A stretch of 64,000 bases of DNA, taken from assembly GCF_022763245.1 (NCBI RefSeq), contig NZ_JALEGV010000030.1, positions 46,947 to 110,946 on the forward strand, written 5' to 3'. The notes under the pieces are model-generated. The model was not told the origin of the DNA, made no database searches, and worked only from the letters and a program-made list of their open reading frames with translations. Positions 41,362 through 49,422 of this stretch are shown piece after piece. This stretch comes from Oricola sp. GTDB lineage: Bacteria; Pseudomonadota; Alphaproteobacteria; Rhizobiales; Rhizobiaceae. A program made the position numbers and the translations under genes. How positions within the stretch are numbered: the stretch's first letter is position 1; the number at the start of each line of letters is the position of its first letter.

Positions 41362-42138
41362 TCAGTCCATCAGAAGCGGAATGGCCGGCTCGGCACGTTC
41401 CGGCCCCATCGCCGTGTAGCCGCCGTCGACGCGGATATCGGTTCCCGTGATGAAGCCCGCCTCGTCGGAGCACAGGAACAGCACCGCCGACGCCACCTCT
41501 TCGGGATGGCCCGTGCGCTTGAGCAGGTGGAAGGGGGCCGCCACGCTGTCGGTCTTCTCGCGATTGCCGCCGGTCAGTTCGTCCATGATGTTCGACCAGG
41601 TCCAGCCCGGGGAGACCGCATTGACGCGGATGCCGTCGCCGGCGAGGTCCATCGCCTGGTTGCGGGTGAGTTGCAGGATCGCGGCCTTGGAGACCGGATA
41701 GAGCCAGCGGCCGGTCTGGGCGACGCGCGCCGAGATGGAGCCGAAATTGACGATCGCGCCGCCGTTGCTGGCCAGTTCCTCGCGGGCGGCCTGCATCAGC
41801 ATGACCGAACCGACGATGTTGACGTCGAGGCTTTCGAGCCACTCCGCCCGGGTCGAAGCCGCGCCGTTGTCGAGATAGGAACAGGCGACGTTGACCAGGA
41901 AATCGATCCGGCCGAATTCGGCCTTCGTCGCTTCCACGAGTGCCGCGATCTGGGCGTCGTCGCGCAGATCCGTTTCCTTGAACGCGACCCCGTCGCCGAC
42001 AAGCGTCGCGCCGGCCTCGGCGTTGATGTCGGCCACCATGACTTTCGTTCCGGCCGCCTGAAACGCCTTGACGATCGCCGCGCCGATCTTCGTCGCGCCG
42101 CCCGGCACGATCGCCACCTTTCCTTCCAGTCCTCGCAT
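41362..42138 (-). CDS. Short-chain dehydrogenase/reductase beside the StyA-like oxygenase
   Basis: A 258-residue SDR, first gene of the three-gene oxygenase operon. The cofactor loop is PGGATKIG (Pro for the usual Thr), the NNAG region reads NVAC, and the catalytic YPVSK with an upstream Ser in FGSISA is intact. The arrangement SDR, StyA-like, flavin reductase parallels the indole-oxidising iif genes of Acinetobacter (iifB, iifC, iifD), so it may oxidise an epoxide-derived dihydroxyindoline or indoxyl-type intermediate. This function is inferred from context. Confidence 0.8.
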   Translation of the reverse strand: MRGLEGKVAIVPGGATKIGAAIVKAFQAAGTKVMVADINAEAGATLVGDGVAFKETDLRDDAQIAALVEATKAEFGRIDFLVNVACSYLDNGAASTRAEWLESLDVNIVGSVMLMQAAREELASNGGAIVNFGSISARVAQTGRWLYPVSKAAILQLTRNQAMDLAGDGIRVNAVSPGWTWSNIMDELTGGNREKTDSVAAPFHLLKRTGHPEEVASAVLFLCSDEAGFITGTDIRVDGGYTAMGPERAEPAIPLLMD

Positions 42139-42154
42139 GTTTCCTCTCCAGATC

Positions 42155-42168
42155 CTTTAAGCCTAAAG
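42155..42168. promoter_or_regulatory. Near-palindrome CTTTAAGCCTAAAG upstream of the oxygenase operon
   Basis: Six of seven pairs match. It lies 17 bp upstream of the SDR start. It contains AAGCCTAAA, the same 9-mer found in one half of the palindrome at 22751-22776, hinting at a shared regulator. Confidence 0.35.
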
Positions 42169-42197
42169 CAAAGGTGAGCGAGAAACGCGCGACCGGT

Positions 42198-42224
42198 CTA
42201 TCCGCGCAGGACGCTGGCTATCCG
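42198..42224. promoter_or_regulatory. Direct repeats CTATCCG spaced 20 bp, possible AraC sites
   Basis: CTATCCG occurs at 42198-42204 and 42218-42224 in the divergent gap between the SDR/StyA-like operon and the AraC gene. Tandem half-sites about two helical turns apart are typical of AraC/XylS binding, so the adjacent regulator may activate the oxygenase operon. Confidence 0.4.
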
Positions 42225-42278
42225 AAAAACGAAAAAATCGTCCGTGGCGACGAGCCAAAAGGCTGCTAAGCTCCCGCG

Positions 42279-43313
42279 ATGCAGTTTCGTCGCGAAACGA
42301 TCGATGGAAGCGTGCATCCGGCCGGATCCCCTCTCGCCGGACATCCCCTCTTTGCCAGCAACGATCTCGACGAAGCGCGCGAGAAGGTCGCTCGGGTGTT
42401 CTGTCCGCACAAGCTCGATGTCGTCGGCAAGGGCAATCTGCGCGCCGAGCACAATCGTGTGCCGGGCGAGAACCTGTCCCTCAACTATCTCGAATACGGC
42501 GCAAAGACGCTGATCTCGCCGGGCGAATTGCAGTCCTTCTACCTGGTCCAGATTCCGCTGAACGGCCACGCCGCCATCGCCTGCGGGCCGGACCGATACT
42601 ATTCCAGCGCGCGCGCCGCGGCGGTCCTCAATCCGCAGCATCCGGTTTCGATGATCTGGGAAGCGGGCACGCGCCAGGTGCTGGTGCAGATCCGACGCGA
42701 GGCGCTGAACGCACATCTTGAGCAGTTGCTCGACATGCACGCCAACCGGCCGCTCGCCTTCGAGGGCGCGCTGGACATCTCCAGCGGTCCGGGGCGTTCG
42801 TTTCGAAACCTCGTGCTGCATCTTGTGTCGGAGATCGACACCGGCGATTCAGCTTTCGGCGCGCCCGGCCTGATGAACCGCCAGATCGAGCACACGCTGA
42901 TGACCGGGCTGATCGAGGCGCATCGCAACAATTATTCCCACTTCCTCGGCCGACGGCCGGGATCGCCGGCACCACGCCACCTGCGCCTGGCTGAATCCTT
43001 CATCGCCGCCAATCTGGATCTGCCGCTGACGATCGAGGACATCGCCAATGCGGCCGGCACGACGCCGCGGACGCTGCAACTGGCGTTCCGGCAGTTTCGC
43101 GGCACCACGCCGCTGGCGTTCTGGCGCGACCGGCGGCTGGCCTGCGCCCACAAGGCGCTGATGACCGGCCAGCCGGGAACCTCCGTCACCGATGTTGCGA
43201 CCCAATGGGGGTTCACGCATCTCGGCCGCTTCTCGCAGACCTACAAGGCCCGCTACGGCCGCTCGCCCAGCGACACGCTGCGCGCCGCGCTCGGCACCGA
43301 CTGGAGCGACTGA
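42279..43313 (+). CDS. AraC-family transcriptional regulator
   Basis: A 344-residue regulator. The N-terminal 220 residues are an AraC-binding-like (cupin-type) sensing domain, as in XylS/AndR-type regulators of aromatic catabolism. The C-terminal 110 residues hold two helix-turn-helix units (LTIEDIANAAGTTPRTLQLAF and TSVTDVATQWGFTHLGRFSQTYK) with the ending YGRSPSDTL. It diverges from the SDR/StyA-like/flavin reductase operon across 140 bp containing direct repeats, so activation of that operon is likely. The inducer is unknown. Confidence 0.87.
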   Translation: MQFRRETIDGSVHPAGSPLAGHPLFASNDLDEAREKVARVFCPHKLDVVGKGNLRAEHNRVPGENLSLNYLEYGAKTLISPGELQSFYLVQIPLNGHAAIACGPDRYYSSARAAAVLNPQHPVSMIWEAGTRQVLVQIRREALNAHLEQLLDMHANRPLAFEGALDISSGPGRSFRNLVLHLVSEIDTGDSAFGAPGLMNRQIEHTLMTGLIEAHRNNYSHFLGRRPGSPAPRHLRLAESFIAANLDLPLTIEDIANAAGTTPRTLQLAFRQFRGTTPLAFWRDRRLACAHKALMTGQPGTSVTDVATQWGFTHLGRFSQTYKARYGRSPSDTLRAALGTDWSD

Positions 43314-43418
43314 GCGCTTCGGGCAGGCCGGCGCTTGTTAAGACCGTCCATTTGCGTCTATGTGCGCGGCCACGCCCTGATGGGCCGCCGAGACCTAGAG
43401 ATGCGAGGGGAGAGACGC

Positions 43419-43844
43419 ATGGAAAAGATCTTCAAGACCAAACGGATGCTGCATTTCGGAGACTGCGACATCTCCGGAACCGCCTATTTCCCATCCTACC
43501 TCAACATCCTGAACGGCGTGAACGAGGAATTCTGGGCGCATATCGGCTATCCGTGGCACAAGATCATCTGGGAAGAGCGCTGGGGCACGCCGACCGTCCA
43601 TATCGCGAGCGACTTCTCCAGCCCGTCCTTTTTCGGCGACGAGTTGGAATTCGAACTGACGGTAACGCGCGTCGGCCGGTCCTCGGTCACGGTGCATCAC
43701 GACATCAGTTGCGAAGGACAGAAGCGTTGGTCGAGCACGCAGGTGCTGGCGGCGAGCGATCTCGACAAGCACTGCTCGATCCCGTGGCCTGCGGACGTCA
43801 AGGAGGTGTTGTTGTCGCTGCTGGTCGAGCCCGAGGAGAAATAG
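43419..43844 (+). CDS. 4-hydroxybenzoyl-CoA thioesterase-family hotdog protein
   Basis: A 141-residue hotdog-fold protein. The catalytic segment HFGDCDISGTAYFPSYLNIL matches the FGDCDxxGxxxxPxY pattern of 4-hydroxybenzoyl-CoA/YbgC thioesterases, including the Asp nucleophile/base. ATG at 43419 is preferred, with GAGGGGAG 6 nt upstream; in-frame starts up to 84 nt earlier lack one. It may release free acids from dead-end aryl- or acyl-CoAs. It stands alone downstream of the AraC gene, separated by 105 bp without visible structure. Confidence 0.8.
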   Translation: MEKIFKTKRMLHFGDCDISGTAYFPSYLNILNGVNEEFWAHIGYPWHKIIWEERWGTPTVHIASDFSSPSFFGDELEFELTVTRVGRSSVTVHHDISCEGQKRWSSTQVLAASDLDKHCSIPWPADVKEVLLSLLVEPEEK

Positions 43845-43853
43845 GCCGCACGC

Positions 43854-44615
43854 CTACTTCGGCGCCATGCGCAAGGCGCCGTCGATGCGGATCGTTTCGC
43901 CATTCAGCATCGGATTATCGATGATCGAGAGCGCCAGGCGGGCGTATTCGTCCGGCTGGCCGAGGCGCGACGGAAACGGAACGGCCGCTCCCAGGCTTTC
44001 CTGCGCGGCTTCCGGCAATCCCTTCAGCATCGCCGTTTCGAAGATGCCCGGCGCGATCGCGCAAACGCGGATGCCGAGCTGGGCGAATTCGCGCGCGGCC
44101 GGCAACGTCAGCGCAACCACGCCGCCTTTCGACGACGCATAGGCCGTTTGGCCGATCTGCCCTTCATAGGCTGCGACCGACGCCGTGTTGACGACCACGC
44201 CACGCTCTCCGGTGTCCAGAGGCTCAAGCTCGCTGGCCGCTTCGACGAAAAGGCGCATGATGTTGAACGTGCCGATCAGATTCACCTCGATCGCGCGCCG
44301 GTAATCGTCAAGCGGCATCAGTCCGGATCTTGAGAGCACTTTCTTAGCAGGCGCGACGCCGGCGCAATTGACGAGGATGCGGGCCGGACCATTCGCTTCT
44401 GCAGCCGTGTTGACCGCACTGGCGCCGTCGTCGGCCGACGACACGTCACACTTGATGGCGAAGCCTCCGATCTCGGCGGCGACTGCCTCCGCGGCTTCGA
44501 TGTTGAAATCAAGCAAGGCCACTCTCGCCCCGCCGCGCGACAACGCCCTTGCCGTCGCGGCTCCGAGTCCTGATCCGCCGCCGGTGACCAGCGCTGCCAC
44601 TCCATCCAGTTTCAT
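43854..44615 (-). CDS. SDR, 3-hydroxyacyl-CoA dehydrogenase type II (HSD10-like)
   Basis: A 253-residue SDR with TGGGSGLG, CAG in the NNAG position, the catalytic YASSK, and the characteristic HSD10-type TASVAAYEGQIGQTAYASSKGGVVALTLPAARE stretch (given here by its ends TASVAAYEG and LTLPAARE). HSD10 proteins oxidise 3-hydroxyacyl-CoAs, often branched, and some steroids. It overlaps the acyl-CoA ligase gene by 4 nt and is the last gene of the operon running from 49125 to 43854. Confidence 0.83.
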   Translation of the reverse strand: MKLDGVAALVTGGGSGLGAATARALSRGGARVALLDFNIEAAEAVAAEIGGFAIKCDVSSADDGASAVNTAAEANGPARILVNCAGVAPAKKVLSRSGLMPLDDYRRAIEVNLIGTFNIMRLFVEAASELEPLDTGERGVVVNTASVAAYEGQIGQTAYASSKGGVVALTLPAAREFAQLGIRVCAIAPGIFETAMLKGLPEAAQESLGAAVPFPSRLGQPDEYARLALSIIDNPMLNGETIRIDGALRMAPK

Positions 44616-46213
44616 GGCTCGTCTCCCTCAATCCGTTCAATCGCCTGCTCGCGCAACAGGATCTTCTGCACCTTGCCCACGGTGTTGACCGGCAGGGTCT
44701 CCGCGATCATCAGACGCTCGGGAAACTTCTGCTTGGCGAGACCCAGGGCATCAAGATGCGCAATCATGTCGTCGAAGGAGAACGCCTGGCCGTCCGCCGG
44801 GATCACATAGGCGACGACCATCTCGCCTCGCTCGCGGTCCGGTACGCCGACCACGGCGGCCTGTCGGACAGCGTCATGACGGGACAGCGCATTCTCGATT
44901 TCCAGCGGGCTCAGATTTTCACCCTTGCGGATGATGATGTCTTTCGTCCGGCCAGTGATCTGGAGATAGAGACCGTCGACCTGCCGCCCGAGATCGCCCA
45001 TCATGAAGAAGCCGTCTTCGGTGAATGCGCCTTCGTCGTCTTCGGCTTCGAGGTAGCCCAGAAACATGCGCGGCGCCCGGACCGCTATCTCGCCGGAACA
45101 CCCCTCGGCGACTGGCTTGCCTTCGCTGTCGAGGATGCGAAGTTCGGCCTCACATTCGCCGTCAGTGTCGGCGTGTAGGGCAGCATCTTCACGGTCGCGA
45201 ATGCCGGGGCAGACCAGTGGCACCTCCGAAGAACCGTAGGCTCGCGAGACAACCGCATTTGGAAATCGCTCCAGACCACGCCGGACAAGCTCTGGCGGCA
45301 CGCTGGCGCCACCGCAAATGAAGCGGCGCAATCCAGGAAGTCGGGTGCCTGCCCGCACGGATGCTTCGATCAACCCTTCCAGGAAAGGTGTCGCCCCCGC
45401 CATGAAGGTGCAGCCTCGGGATTCAATGTCGGCGATTGCGCGGTCCGGGCTCCAGCTTTCTGCCAGTACGACGCGGCACCCGGTGATCCAGGGAAACTCG
45501 AAGGCGTAGATCGAGCCGCCGATATGGGCGATCGGCGATGGGACATAGAGCCGGTCCTGCGTGCCGACGTCCCAGAATGCCGCGACCATGCTAATGATCG
45601 CATCAACCGAGGCATGGCTGTGCAGCACACCCTTTGGCCGTCCAGTGCTCCCGGAGGTAAAGAGGATCATCTTCACGTCGTCGCCATCCGGCAGGCGCGG
45701 CGACGCCGACGGATGATCAAGCAGGCTTTCGAAGCTTTCTGAACCCGCCGCTCCGCGCACTGTGAAGACATGTGCCGGCGGGCGCGCGAGGCCCGCAACC
45801 TGTCCGGCAAAGTCCTTGCCGCGATACGTTTCGGGCACGAAAATCGCCCGCACGTCACAGGCCGGAAGGATCGTCTCCAATTCGGCAGAACGGTAGATCG
45901 TCAACAGGGGCACAACGCGGAAGCCGAACAGGCAAGACGCAAGATTGATGACGCAGGCTTCCCACCAGTTCGGCAGTTGGAAGGCTATTGCATCTCCTGG
46001 CGCAAGACCGCGCTCCAAGAGCGCACCGCCCAGCCTCAAGGCTGCGTCGAGCATCTCCGCCCGGCTGAACTCGCGTTCGCCTTCAACCACGACGATATGG
46101 TCGGGCGCCTCGCGCGCCTTCTCAATGGCGATAGCGCCGACGCTACGACCGGAGGCTCGCCCTAGGCGACCGGCCCGACGCAATTCGTCCAGCCTCTTCT
46201 CAAGAACGGTCAT
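44612..46213 (-). CDS. AMP-forming acyl-CoA ligase (cyclohexanecarboxylate/steroid-acid type)
   Basis: A 533-residue adenylate-forming ligase with P-loop ILFTSGSTGRPKG, the YGSSE substrate-pocket motif, hinge GRTKDIIIRKGENLSP and the catalytic Lys in NTVGKVQK. The GENLSP and KQKFPERL features resemble medium-chain or alicyclic acid ligases such as AliA. It sits with a crotonase, two acyl-CoA dehydrogenase subunits and an HSD10-like SDR, which together make a nearly full beta-oxidation set without a thiolase. The starting acid is unknown. Confidence 0.85.
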   Translation of the reverse strand: MTVLEKRLDELRRAGRLGRASGRSVGAIAIEKAREAPDHIVVVEGEREFSRAEMLDAALRLGGALLERGLAPGDAIAFQLPNWWEACVINLASCLFGFRVVPLLTIYRSAELETILPACDVRAIFVPETYRGKDFAGQVAGLARPPAHVFTVRGAAGSESFESLLDHPSASPRLPDGDDVKMILFTSGSTGRPKGVLHSHASVDAIISMVAAFWDVGTQDRLYVPSPIAHIGGSIYAFEFPWITGCRVVLAESWSPDRAIADIESRGCTFMAGATPFLEGLIEASVRAGTRLPGLRRFICGGASVPPELVRRGLERFPNAVVSRAYGSSEVPLVCPGIRDREDAALHADTDGECEAELRILDSEGKPVAEGCSGEIAVRAPRMFLGYLEAEDDEGAFTEDGFFMMGDLGRQVDGLYLQITGRTKDIIIRKGENLSPLEIENALSRHDAVRQAAVVGVPDRERGEMVVAYVIPADGQAFSFDDMIAHLDALGLAKQKFPERLMIAETLPVNTVGKVQKILLREQAIERIEGDEP

Positions 46214-46265
46214 CGCGGATCACCTGCGAACAGGAGAACGCGGCCGCGTATGCGCCATACGTGCA

Positions 46266-47057
46266 TCATGACTTTTTCGCGGTGATTTTTGTCTTGATCG
46301 CCTGTACCGCATCCCGATGCGCCTGCGACCGCTGCGTCAGCGCTTCATAGGCCATGCCCGGATCCATCAGCGCATGGGCGACACGCTTGAGCTCGATATT
46401 GACAGTGGTCTTGGTCCAGCGGATCGCCTGGGTCGCCCCGGCGAGGAGCCGATCGCAAAAGGCGTCCACACGTGTATCGAGGTCACCGGCTGAAACGGCG
46501 TGGTTGATCAGGCCTATCGCAGCCGCCTCGGGGGCCGGAATGAGATCACCGGTGAGCAAATACTCCTTGGCGCGCGCGAAACCGATCAATTGCGGCCAGA
46601 TCACCGCTCCGCCATCGCCAGCCACCAGTCCGACATTCACATGTGGGTCGCCGATTTTTGCTGTCTCGGCCGCGAATATCACGTCACAGAACAGGGCGAT
46701 CGTCGCGCCGAGACCAACGGCGTGACCATTGATCTTCGCTATGACCGGCTTCTCGATGTCGAGCAACGAAAAGACAAGGCGCTTGGCGTCGGCAGCCTCC
46801 GCTTCGAAGAGCGACGGGTCGGCGATGCAGTTTTCCATATGCTCGAGGTCGCCGCCGGCCGAGAAGGCTCGGCCCTCGCCAGTCAGCAGCACCACGTCAG
46901 ACCCCGGATCCGAGGCCGCAAACCGCATTGCCTCCACGACCTCGCGATGCATTGTCGCGTTGAATGCGTTGAGAACGTCCGGACGATTGAACGCCACCGT
47001 CAAAAGCCTGTCTCGCCTGGTGACGAGCAGCGTCTCGAATTCTGGCAAAACGCTCAT
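46266..47057 (-). CDS. Crotonase-family protein without hydratase glutamates
   Basis: A 263-residue enoyl-CoA hydratase/isomerase-fold protein. The oxyanion elements AFSAGGDLEHM and NGHAVGLGATIAL are present, but the two catalytic Glu positions of true hydratases are Ala/Thr (GLGATI) and His (GDPHVNVG). An Asp in AGDGGAV may act instead, as in isomerase-type members. It overlaps the small acyl-CoA dehydrogenase gene by 4 nt; a 52-bp gap separates it from the ligase gene. An isomerase, hydrolase or lyase role on a CoA ester is more likely than simple hydration. Confidence 0.8.
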   Translation of the reverse strand: MSVLPEFETLLVTRRDRLLTVAFNRPDVLNAFNATMHREVVEAMRFAASDPGSDVVLLTGEGRAFSAGGDLEHMENCIADPSLFEAEAADAKRLVFSLLDIEKPVIAKINGHAVGLGATIALFCDVIFAAETAKIGDPHVNVGLVAGDGGAVIWPQLIGFARAKEYLLTGDLIPAPEAAAIGLINHAVSAGDLDTRVDAFCDRLLAGATQAIRWTKTTVNIELKRVAHALMDPGMAYEALTQRSQAHRDAVQAIKTKITAKKS

Positions 47058-47971
47058 GCCTCCCCCCAGCGCCGGACCGAAGCCAATTGCATGTTCCCAA
47101 GCGCTCCACCAAGCGACGATCGCAGGAGCCGCGCCCGATAGGTCCAGCGATGGAGCGGGTGCTCCAAGGTAAGCCCCATCGCGCCCATGAACTGGTGCAG
47201 ATCATACACAATGTCGGTCGATGCATCCTGCACGTAACCAAGCGCGGTGGCGCTGTCGACGGGGTCCAAGCTCTGGGCGGCCTTCAGGACAAGCAAACGG
47301 GCCGCTTCAATGCTCGACGCGGCTCCGGCCAGCCTGTGCTGGATAGTCTGGAAGCTGCCAAGCGGCCGACCGAACTGTTTGCGATCGCGCACATGGGCAA
47401 GCACTGATTCCAACCCGCCCTTCAGTGCGCCGGCCAGTTCGGCCGCAATCGCGATGCGCCAGTTTTCAGACACCAGGTGCGGATCCGCGTCGATCTTCAT
47501 CCATTGGATGGGCGCGTCTCGAAGGACACCCATGGGATACGCGAATATGCTCTCGACCGGCTCCACCATCATCGGCTCGATCAGTGCGGCGCGCACGCCA
47601 TCCTCACCGATGTGCAGGATCGAGCGCGCGACGGGGAGGAAGCGAACTGCAGACGCTTCGTCCTCGATCACCGCCAGCGGGCGCGGCAAGTGCGGGAAAA
47701 ACTGCGGGCGCAGCAATGACGAAGCGGCGCATTCCAGTGTTACCGGCAGGCTGGCAAGGCAGAACACCATGTCGGCAGCGGCGACGGCTCCCAAGTCCTC
47801 TTCGGCAGCACAATCGAAGAAACCGTTCTCTTCCAGCAGTTGGTCGAACTCGGCCGACCAGTCGAAGCGAACCCAGTCCTCACCGGCGCGCCAGCCGGCC
47901 CCGCCGGACCCCATCATCTGCTCGAGGACGGTGAAGAACGTGGACTGGTCCTCATTGGGTTGGAACCGCAT
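47054..47971 (-). CDS. Acyl-CoA dehydrogenase, short subunit of a heteromeric enzyme
   Basis: A 305-residue acyl-CoA dehydrogenase homologue, about 80 residues shorter than the classical form. The N-terminal and middle domains are weakly conserved, while the C-terminal domain (RDRKQFGRPLGSFQTIQHRLA) is typical. It starts one base inside the stop of a full-length dehydrogenase gene (TGATG). Paired long and short genes like this encode alpha2beta2 dehydrogenases, as ChsE-type enzymes for steroid side chains, in which the active site is shared between subunits. The substrate is unknown; bulky acyl-CoAs are typical. Confidence 0.82.
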   Translation of the reverse strand: MRFQPNEDQSTFFTVLEQMMGSGGAGWRAGEDWVRFDWSAEFDQLLEENGFFDCAAEEDLGAVAAADMVFCLASLPVTLECAASSLLRPQFFPHLPRPLAVIEDEASAVRFLPVARSILHIGEDGVRAALIEPMMVEPVESIFAYPMGVLRDAPIQWMKIDADPHLVSENWRIAIAAELAGALKGGLESVLAHVRDRKQFGRPLGSFQTIQHRLAGAASSIEAARLLVLKAAQSLDPVDSATALGYVQDASTDIVYDLHQFMGAMGLTLEHPLHRWTYRARLLRSSLGGALGNMQLASVRRWGEA

Positions 47972-49125
47972 CAGCAGGCCTCCCTCGGAAGATCGAGATG
48001 CCGGCGCGCAACCAGGCTGAGCTGGATTTCCGCCGCTCCTGCCGCAATTCCGGCAACGATTGCCCGCTCATGATGCGCAAGATGCGCGGGATGACCAGTT
48101 CCCGAAAACGTGTCGGGCAGGAAATCGAGCCCGAAATCCGTGACGGCATGGTCGGCCCTGATCACTGCAACGCGCGCGATATTGGCGTCAGCGTCCGGGT
48201 CCCGACCATTGGCCAGTTGGTCGACCACGCGATAGACCAGCAGCCGTGCGGCTTCGCAGGCTGCGTGCGCGGCGCCAGCCCTTGCCTGGACAGCACTGTC
48301 CCGGAACTGGCCGCGCTGCTTGAGCGCAGCGACCATGTCGCCAAGCACTCGAGACGAGAGCTCATAGCGGGGAATGCCCACTCTTTCGTTGGCCAAAGAG
48401 TAAGTGATGATCGACCACGCCTCCCCTTCCCCCCCGAGCCGGGACGTCGCGGGAATGCGGACGTCTGTGAAAAAGGTCTCGTGAATGTCGCCATGTCCGA
48501 TCAGGCTGGGGATCGATCGTACCTCGATCCCATCGGTCGACATCGGCACCAGGAAGATCGTGATGCCCGACTTGTCACCCGGCGCGCCTGCGGTTCGCGC
48601 GAGCAGGAAGCAATGCTCGGCCAGGCCAGCATAGGACGTCCAGATCTTGCTGCCGTTGATCACATAATGGTCGCCGTCGAGGACCGCGCGAGTGCGGAGC
48701 GCAGCAAGATCGGATCCGGCATCCGGCTCCGAAAAACCCTGACACCAGATCGCGGCACCGGCGGCCATCTGGGGAATGAAGGCGCGTCTCTGCTCTTCGC
48801 TTCCGAAGCGCATCAGCGTTGGGCCGATCCAGTTCACATTCATGTACTGGGCGCCACGTGGCTCTCCAGCGGCCCACATCTCTTCGCCGAGAATGAAATG
48901 TTCCCAAGTGGACAGCTCCCCGCCGCCCCACGCCGTCGGCCAGTGCGGCACGAGGAGACGGGCTGATGCAAGCTTCGGGCAAAATTCAAGGCTGAACTCC
49001 GTCTGCTCCTTCGACCCGGGCCCGTGCCGACGAATCTCATCCCAGTCGGACGGCAGCTCCTGCGCCAGGAAATCCCGGACACGCGCCCGAAAAGCCTGGT
49101 CTCTGTCGGTCCATCCGAAATCCAT
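47971..49125 (-). CDS. Acyl-CoA dehydrogenase, long subunit of a heteromeric enzyme
   Basis: A 384-residue dehydrogenase with the FAD motif WCQGFSEPDAGSDLAALRT and NGSKIWTSYAGLAEHC. The usual C-terminal AGGTSEIQRNIIAERxLGLPR is altered to AGIAAGAAEIQLSLVARRHLDLPR. ATG at 49125 has AGGGAAG 8 nt upstream; longer frames extend into the promoter. It is first gene of the operon with the short subunit, crotonase, ligase and HSD10-like SDR. A similar pair diverges at 49423, and an 18-bp palindrome lies between them. Confidence 0.84.
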   Translation of the reverse strand: MDFGWTDRDQAFRARVRDFLAQELPSDWDEIRRHGPGSKEQTEFSLEFCPKLASARLLVPHWPTAWGGGELSTWEHFILGEEMWAAGEPRGAQYMNVNWIGPTLMRFGSEEQRRAFIPQMAAGAAIWCQGFSEPDAGSDLAALRTRAVLDGDHYVINGSKIWTSYAGLAEHCFLLARTAGAPGDKSGITIFLVPMSTDGIEVRSIPSLIGHGDIHETFFTDVRIPATSRLGGEGEAWSIITYSLANERVGIPRYELSSRVLGDMVAALKQRGQFRDSAVQARAGAAHAACEAARLLVYRVVDQLANGRDPDADANIARVAVIRADHAVTDFGLDFLPDTFSGTGHPAHLAHHERAIVAGIAAGAAEIQLSLVARRHLDLPREAC

Positions 49126-49422
49126 TCCGCTTTCTTCCCTCCACATTATGGGACGCATATCGAATTCGATATGGAGCGCCATAACTGCCCAAGGCACCCT
49201 ATCCTGTCAAGGAATTAAAGCGCGCACTCCCTTGCGAGGCATCCCAGAAAGGACTAGTTCAGCATATAAGGGCGAGGGGAGTTGGATCGATAATCCCATA
49301 TTGTAGGAAATGTATCCTGAGCCATTTGCAACAATGCACAACGGAGGAGGAAGCGAAGTGTATCATGGCAGGCACCCGCCGGCGGCGCGCCACGACCGGC
49401 CGTTCAGCTTCGCGATCAGACC
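49126..49422. other. 297-bp divergent promoter region between two acyl-CoA dehydrogenase operons
   Basis: No credible gene is seen. The region is visibly AT-richer than its surroundings, holds the 18-bp palindrome at 49156-49173, and from about 49340 to 49420 returns to GC-rich sequence with GGAGGAGGAAG at 49341-49351. That Shine-Dalgarno-like run is too far from the ATG at 49423 to serve it, so either an upstream start in another frame or a leader peptide is possible. Confidence 0.5.
49156..49173. promoter_or_regulatory. Perfect 18-bp palindrome CATATCGAATTCGATATG
   Basis: Every base pairs in this 18-bp inverted repeat. It lies 31 bp upstream of the long-subunit gene on - and 250 bp before the + operon. 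TetR- or GntR-type dimer sites have this size and symmetry; no regulator gene is adjacent, so it may be bound by one encoded elsewhere. Confidence 0.55.
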
